The translations under genes and the position numbers were made by a program. A DNA stretch of 8,649 nt from Puniceicoccales bacterium (GTDB lineage Bacteria; Verrucomicrobiota; Verrucomicrobiia; Opitutales; LL51), in assembly GCA_031259665.1 (NCBI GenBank), contig JAIRLD010000073.1, positions 1-8,649 on the forward strand, read 5' to 3'. A model generated the notes under the pieces. The model saw nothing but the letters and a program-made list of their open reading frames with translations, was not told the DNA's origin and ran no database searches. The first letter of the stretch is position 1. Each line of letters begins with the position of its first letter. Positions 5,127 to 8,649 of this stretch are shown here, one piece after another.

Positions 5127-5915
5127 ATGGGTTGGCTTGATTTCGAAGGAAAAGCGTTTTTGGTCATGGGCGTTGCTAATAAAAAAAGCATCGCCTGGAC
5201 TATCGCCCAATTACTCGAACAGTCAGGTGCCCATGTGATTTATAGTGTGCGCTCCGAAAAACGCCTAGAATCATTGAAAGTATTGTTAAAAAACCGCGAA
5301 GTATATGTCTGCGATGTCGAAAAATTAGAAGACATCCAACAGCTCGCGGAATCAATCCAACAAAAACACTCCCAAATTAATGGCTTTGTCCATTCCATTG
5401 CGTTCGGAAATTATTCGGAGGGGTTCAAGCCCTTCCACGAAACGAAACGCACTGACTTCCTACAGGCAACGACAATTTCCTGTTTTTCATTGGTAGAAGT
5501 CGCCAATGCACTCAAACATTTACTGGTACGGGATGCGTCCGTCGTCACCATCGGCATCTCTTCACAGGTTACAGCACCGGCCTACGGTTATATGTCACCA
5601 ATTAAGGCAGCTCTGGAAAGTGTCGTGCGATTTCTAGCCAAATCATTCAGTAAAGATAGCGAAGTGCGCTTTAATTGCGTCAAAGCAGGGCCGCTAAAAA
5701 CGAGCGCCTCTGCGGGTATTCCGGGATATATCGACAACTATTTATATGCCGAAAAAATGACGCTTCGCAAACGCGCGATCACAACACAAGAGGTCGCTAA
5801 TGCAGCATTATTCCTGCTTAGCAACCTATCGAGTGGAATTAATGGCCAGGGAATTATCGTTAACGCTGGTATGGATTTCAACTATTTCGACGAAGAACTG
5901 GTGCAACCCAATTAA
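5127..5915 (+). CDS. fabI: Enoyl-[acyl-carrier-protein] reductase (NADH), FabI type
   Basis: Reduces the trans-2 double bond of enoyl-ACP in the last step of each round of type II fatty acid synthesis, in the cytoplasm. ATG 5127 gives MGWLDFEGKAFLVMG, the normal FabI start, and 262 residues, the usual length; the frame is open 13 codons further up but that part is unlike the family. Visible motifs: the cofactor loop G15-VANKKSIAW, F87-VHSIAF, catalytic Tyr153 and Lys160 in YGYMSPIK (Tyr-x6-Lys), and the substrate loop A187-GPLKTSASAGIPGY. The second Tyr found ten residues before the catalytic one in E. coli FabI is absent (GISS here). It differs from FabL and FabK in these loops. GC content is visibly higher than in the exported genes, as expected for a core gene. 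It follows the C2 terminator, and I see no clear promoter or ribosome site for it. Confidence 0.93.
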   Translation: MGWLDFEGKAFLVMGVANKKSIAWTIAQLLEQSGAHVIYSVRSEKRLESLKVLLKNREVYVCDVEKLEDIQQLAESIQQKHSQINGFVHSIAFGNYSEGFKPFHETKRTDFLQATTISCFSLVEVANALKHLLVRDASVVTIGISSQVTAPAYGYMSPIKAALESVVRFLAKSFSKDSEVRFNCVKAGPLKTSASAGIPGYIDNYLYAEKMTLRKRAITTQEVANAALFLLSNLSSGINGQGIIVNAGMDFNYFDEELVQPN

Positions 5916-5938
5916 TTAAAAAAGTTTTCATTTTCCGC

Positions 5939-5967
5939 TTGACATGTTTCTTATGAGGGAAAGAAAC
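5939..5967 (+). promoter_or_regulatory. CTTGACA promoter module before D1
   Basis: TTGACA (5939-5944) follows AAGTTTTCATTTTCCGC, 23 bases after the fabI stop. The hexamer 17 bases on is AGAAAC. The ATG at 5977 lies 38 bases from the start of TTGACA, the same as for B2. No hairpin terminator separates it from fabI. Confidence 0.5.
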
Positions 5968-5976
5968 GATGGCACT

Positions 5977-6468
5977 ATGAAAAAAACATCTATTTTTATT
6001 TCAATTGGTTTATTGTCCGCTTTATCGGAAGCATCAGGAACTTGTAATCTATATTTCTCGCAGGAATACCTGTACTCCTCTCATCGTAGCTGTCCTTATA
6101 CCCCGCGCACAATATATCTTCTCTTTCAAATGATAGCTGAATATAACTTGCCCTTAGATCCATTAAGCCAATGGATGCCAGAAAATGTACAGTCATGGGA
6201 AAAAGTCTATAACCAAAATCTCAAAATGCGGGAAGACTACCAAAAACTTTTTCAAAGATATACGCTTGCTGGCCTCAAAGAACAAGCGGAGCTCATCCAA
6301 GATGCGCTCCAAAACGCATTCGGGCCTTTGAATAACCAAAATGGATTTTTAGGCTTGCCCGTAGGTATTTATGATTTCGAGGACCTTCCTCCTCGAGAGG
6401 TAGCATTCATTGAAGGAATATTAGACTATATCAGAATCTGGTATGAGGAAAAAATACAAATTGAATAA
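5977..6468 (+). CDS. Small predicted exported protein D1 (163 aa)
   Basis: Unknown family. Starting at ATG 5977 gives a textbook signal peptide: MKKTSIFISIGLLSALSEASG, with a likely cut after SEA or ASG (residues 18-21). An upstream in-frame ATG at 5944 overlaps the TTGACA box and would add 11 charged residues, so I reject it. The mature protein has Cys23 and Cys39, which could form a disulfide outside the cytoplasm. It then has a Trp/Tyr-rich helical part with PENVQSWEKVYNQNL (68-82), LKEQAELIQDALQNAFGP (100-117) and an acidic end, YEEKIQIE. The PExVxSW...YNQxL motif recurs in D2. The gene has its own CTTGACA promoter module, so it is probably coexpressed with B and C genes. Confidence 0.75.
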   Translation: MKKTSIFISIGLLSALSEASGTCNLYFSQEYLYSSHRSCPYTPRTIYLLFQMIAEYNLPLDPLSQWMPENVQSWEKVYNQNLKMREDYQKLFQRYTLAGLKEQAELIQDALQNAFGPLNNQNGFLGLPVGIYDFEDLPPREVAFIEGILDYIRIWYEEKIQIE

Positions 6469-6532
6469 ATCATACTTACTTCGTAAATAAAAAATTCTAA
6501 ATTATGTCGTTTTTACCATCGAATAATTACAT

Positions 6533-6712
6533 ATGAATCAGTTATTGGAGATGCATCGCCATCAAAAAGTAATCCTAGAAGCACTTCAACCGAAAAACTT
6601 AGTGAAATTGAGCAGGCAGCTGGAACAACTACAGCAGATACAACGGCAAGAATTGGAATCACGTCAAGAACAAGAACACGAACGGGAGCGAATAAGTATC
6701 ATTAAAAATTAA
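6533..6712 (+). CDS. Possible small coiled-coil protein (59 aa)
   Basis: ATG 6533 is the first start after an in-frame TAA at 6524-6526, and the frame runs to TAA at 6710-6712. The product is MNQLLEMHRHQKVILEAL, then a long Gln/Glu/Arg-rich helix (LSRQLEQLQQIQRQELESRQ) with Leu and Ile at heptad-like spacing. It has no Trp, Gly or Cys and only one Pro, which fits a single coiled coil. No Shine-Dalgarno site or CTTGACA module is seen upstream. It lies 64 bases after D1 and might be read from the same transcript. The clean helical pattern argues for a real gene, but the short length leaves doubt. Function unknown. Confidence 0.45.
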   Translation: MNQLLEMHRHQKVILEALQPKNLVKLSRQLEQLQQIQRQELESRQEQEHERERISIIKN

Positions 6713-6910
6713 AAAAGCCCAGACGTCATGAGATCAGGAGGCAAAAATATGATCAACTATGAGTTTTTTGAGTTTTGTTTTGGAATTGACAGGTGACGGA
6801 AAGGTTTTGAAAATAAAAGTTTTTTTCGAAACATGTCATTTGCTCCCACTCTCTGCTACCTAGCATTGAACTCGTTTTGGTTTTTGTCGAGCGATTTGAT
6901 TTAAATTTTT
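6713..6910. other. Convergent gap with a 15-codon ORF and a hairpin
   Basis: This lies between the small coiled-coil ORF and the end of the minus-strand nucleotidyltransferase. AGGAGG at 6736-6741 is the only consensus Shine-Dalgarno at proper spacing outside a gene (7 bases to ATG 6749). It precedes a 15-codon ORF, MINYEFFEFCFGIDR, ending TGA 6794-6796. A 10-bp stem, GTTTTGAAAA (6804-6813) with TTTTCGAAAC (6823-6832), could end transcription from either side but lacks a clear T-run. On the minus strand, weak GCC/GGC pairing followed by six T (6711-6742) may also terminate. No larger gene is seen. Confidence 0.35.
6804..6832. terminator. Hairpin between convergent genes
   Basis: A 10-bp stem with one G-U pair and a 9-base loop lies about 80 bases past the nucleotidyltransferase stop. 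It may serve both strands. Neither side has a good T-tract, so the call rests on position and stem length. Confidence 0.35.
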
Positions 6911-7825
6911 TTAGATTTGATATATTCCCTGGGCAATCCACCGATTCAGTTGATTTTCGATGAGCAGGCGATCGTCGGGATAAGTCATGCCGAACCAGCG
7001 ATCCCTTGTGGGGAGCATTTTCATGATTACGGTTTTATTGAGCACATCGGGAGCCGTAGTGGCAATAGGCAGATAAAATTCGGCGGTCGATGAACTCGAA
7101 TTGTGTTGGAGGAAATTTTGGAGCTTTTGTTCTAAAATCGGAAAGACGTTTGCGCTCAACCCGAAAAGATTGAGGGAAACCGGTTGCTGTGGCTGCAATA
7201 AAATCGGAGAATCTTCGTTAAGGTTGTTTTTTTTCTTTTCCATATGGGGCGAATGGCCGGTAATTGAACCGTCGGAAAATTGCTGAATTTTAACCATTTC
7301 AACGATTGAGGTGACGAAATTTTGCGAGTCCATTTGGATAATCCCCCGCGAAACGGGACCGTTGGGAGAGAGCGTATGGCTAAGCGGGTAGCCGACACAG
7401 CAAAATTGATTGGATTGATTATTTTCCAGGAAGCGGATAGCCGTAGCTATGGCGTGAGGACCGTAAAAATCATCGGCGTTGACAACGATAAAGTTTCCAC
7501 GAATATATTCCCGTGCACATAATACCGCGTGGCCAGTTCCCCAGGGTTTTATACGGTTTGTCGGGAGTTTAGGCATCGCTTGATCTTGAAAAACGAGATC
7601 GAAATGAATCGACGGAAAATATGGGAAAATATTTTTTTCAAAAAAATCGGCGAGTCCGAATCGAGTGACAATAACAGCGTGGGTGATGTTATTTTTTACG
7701 GCATCTTGCAAAGAAAATGCGAGGATAGGGAGCTGTAGCGAAGAGATTTTCAAAATTTGCTTATTTCCACCAAATCGTGAACCAAGTCCCGCCGCTAAAA
7801 TTAGCAATGAAATTGTATCGTGCAT
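6911..7825 (-). CDS. Sugar-phosphate-type nucleotidyltransferase (304 aa)
   Basis: Expected to join an NTP to a phosphorylated sugar or similar acceptor, giving an activated nucleotide and pyrophosphate, in the cytoplasm. Family signs: the N-terminal nucleotide loop L10-AAGLGSRFGGNK (residues 10-22), K93-PWGTGHAVL, the metal-site motif N116-ADDFYG, SPNGPVSRG (152-160), and the C-terminal WFGMTYPDD (277-285). This set and the length near 300 match a group often annotated as NTP transferase, best known to me from Bacteroidetes and Verrucomicrobia, whose substrate I cannot name. Residues 186-210 (GSITGHSPHMEKKKNNLNED) look like a variable loop. ATG 7825 puts the glycine loop at the usual distance from the start. 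No Shine-Dalgarno site is present; TATATT on the minus strand ends 4 bases before the ATG, so the mRNA may be leaderless. It is divergent from D2. Confidence 0.88.
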   Translation of the reverse strand: MHDTISLLILAAGLGSRFGGNKQILKISSLQLPILAFSLQDAVKNNITHAVIVTRFGLADFFEKNIFPYFPSIHFDLVFQDQAMPKLPTNRIKPWGTGHAVLCAREYIRGNFIVVNADDFYGPHAIATAIRFLENNQSNQFCCVGYPLSHTLSPNGPVSRGIIQMDSQNFVTSIVEMVKIQQFSDGSITGHSPHMEKKKNNLNEDSPILLQPQQPVSLNLFGLSANVFPILEQKLQNFLQHNSSSSTAEFYLPIATTAPDVLNKTVIMKMLPTRDRWFGMTYPDDRLLIENQLNRWIAQGIYQI

Positions 7826-7957
7826 GGTTAATATAACTTATTGGGAGAAATTTGTTCCGATACGAGAAAATTTGCAAGCCCTATCGATCGTTCGCTATAT
7901 TGGAAATGGAAATATAAAATATTGTAATGTTTATAAAAACGTTATTATGGGTTTATT
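7826..7957. promoter_or_regulatory. Divergent intergenic region, promoters for both sides
   Basis: This is 132 bases of AT-rich DNA between two outward-facing genes. For the minus strand, TATATT (plus-strand 7830-7835) sits next to the nucleotidyltransferase ATG, without a recognisable -35. For the plus strand, TTGTAA (7922-7927) and TATTAT (7943-7948) have a 15-base spacer, 9 bases before the D2 ATG. Neither side has the CTTGACA module. GATCGATCG-like bases near 7885 (ATCGATCG) form a small palindrome of unknown meaning. Confidence 0.4.
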
Positions 7958-8575
7958 ATGACAATTAAAGAAGCTTTTGTTCAATTTAGGTCCGAATTCT
8001 ATTGGGGTAACATATGCAATGCGATAGGGAATTTTTTTCAAAACGTAAGCAGTTCACCGGGCGACAAAGAAACGTCCAAGACGATGGGATCTGCACCAAC
8101 CTGTAAGGAGCCATCCGCGTCGAGAGATGCGCAACTCGCAAAAATATTTGGGACTGAAAGCGACGCCAACGCTTTCGAATCGCCGGAACGTGTGTCGTGG
8201 GATGAAGCCTATAACCAGGAACTGGGTAATCTAAAAGAGCAAGCCAAGCCATCGATAAGAGCGTTTTTTGACGGCCCTACACCCACCTCCACGTACGATT
8301 TGGACAATATGACTCTGGACGAAGCGAAACAACTTTTGGGCATTAGGGATGGCGAAGAAACGCGATTGGACGTCAGTGAGAGGTGTACGGCATTAAAAGG
8401 GGAAGCTCTTGAAATTCACAATGAATATATGCGTAGTAAAGTAGGAGTTCCAGAACCACCCCCCGGTCATAGGGAGAAACTTCGCTATATGGAACAGAAA
8501 TTTGAAAAAGCAGCGGAACTCGTCGGAAACTCCGATTTTGCACCCATTTCGCAACCGAAGTGGACACATGATTAA
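7958..8575 (+). CDS. Unknown protein D2 (205 aa), shares a motif with D1
   Basis: No family recognised. ATG 7958 follows GGGTTTATT, the same TTATT-ATG context as B1 and B2, with no Shine-Dalgarno site. There is no signal peptide: the start MTIKEAFVQFRSEFYWGNI has an amphipathic, partly aromatic helix, followed by a Ser/Thr/Pro-rich stretch (30-55). Residues 76-89, PERVSWDEAYNQEL, match PENVQSWEKVYNQNL of D1, and LKEQA (92-96) and a later F-x-GP also recur in D1. The rest is helical and charged, with MTLDEAKQLLGI (118-129) and a C-terminal helix before a Pro-containing end. If D1 and D2 are related, D2 has lost or never had the signal peptide; a Ser-rich N-terminus could suit another export route, but that is a guess. 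Confidence 0.7.
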   Translation: MTIKEAFVQFRSEFYWGNICNAIGNFFQNVSSSPGDKETSKTMGSAPTCKEPSASRDAQLAKIFGTESDANAFESPERVSWDEAYNQELGNLKEQAKPSIRAFFDGPTPTSTYDLDNMTLDEAKQLLGIRDGEETRLDVSERCTALKGEALEIHNEYMRSKVGVPEPPPGHREKLRYMEQKFEKAAELVGNSDFAPISQPKWTHD

Positions 8576-8649
8576 TCCTAATAGAAATTTATTAATAGAT
8601 CTGTTGCGAAAGTGATTATCAAAGGATATAGGATAGATTCCACCGACCT
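8576..8649. other. Right edge, nothing assignable
   Basis: These are 74 AT-rich bases after the D2 stop. I find no T-run hairpin, RNA gene or start of a new reading frame that I can support. The minus strand has TTGATA, but no gene lies in view to pair it with. Confidence 0.4.

Noticed and set aside
6753..6941. Minus-strand ORF overlapping the nucleotidyltransferase stop
   Set aside because: Begins as a shifted reading of the enzyme's C-terminus and has no independent start signal or recognisable content.
7101..7738. Plus-strand ORFs opposite the nucleotidyltransferase
   Set aside because: They are antisense to a well-supported enzyme and their translations look random.
1..8649. CRISPR array, insertion sequence, tRNA or rRNA
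   Set aside because: No regularly spaced repeats, no transposase-like frame or terminal inverted repeats, and no cloverleaf or rRNA sequence noticed on either strand.

Overview
An AT-rich window of about 8.6 kb from a bacterium that looks host-associated. It encodes one core enzyme (enoyl-ACP reductase, fabI) and one sugar-nucleotide-type nucleotidyltransferase. Most of the rest is lineage-specific genes whose products begin with Sec-type signal peptides, several of them decaying. The FabI sequence (GPLKTSASAGIPGY-type substrate loop) and the nucleotidyltransferase (NADDFYG and WFGMTYPDD motifs) remind me of Verrucomicrobia/PVC or Bacteroidetes relatives. I lean to a PVC-type symbiont or parasite, but this is recall and not a search.

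Layout. 1-338: 3' end of an unknown helical protein, then a strong terminator. 434-1688: two tandem paralogues, B1 and B2. B1 carries an in-frame TAG at codon 38, exactly where B2 has Trp38 (TGG). 1845-5102: a tandem array of a second exported family, C. It holds a 3' remnant (C0), a full gene (C1, 389 aa) and a gene with a rewritten C-terminus (C2, 427 aa). Each is followed by the same short hairpin element, and C1 and C2 share upstream sequence. 5127-5915: fabI. 5977-6468: a small exported protein, D1. 6533-6712: a possible 59-residue coiled-coil protein. 6911-7825 (minus strand): nucleotidyltransferase. 7958-8575: an unknown protein, D2, that shares a short motif with D1. The last 74 bases hold nothing I can assign.

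Main observations. (1) C1 and C2 each seem to hold two Myb/SANT-like (Trp-rich helix-turn-helix) segments behind a signal peptide. A secreted DNA-binding-like protein in a host-associated bacterium is a candidate nucleomodulin-type effector. This is pattern reading only. (2) All five signal-peptide genes (B1, B2, C1, C2, D1) have a pyrimidine tract ending in CTTGACA 35-44 bases before the ATG, with no consistent -10 box; no other gene here has it. (3) No gene has a good Shine-Dalgarno site, and the promoter geometry would give leaderless or nearly leaderless mRNAs. (4) The exported families are turning over: an amber codon, a truncated and frameshifted copy, and a 183-bp in-frame duplication later knocked out of frame by a 2-bp loss.

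FabI serves membrane lipid synthesis and the nucleotidyltransferase probably activates a sugar phosphate or similar compound for surface glycans. Neither has an evident link to the exported families, which appear to be insertions of variable genes between housekeeping genes.
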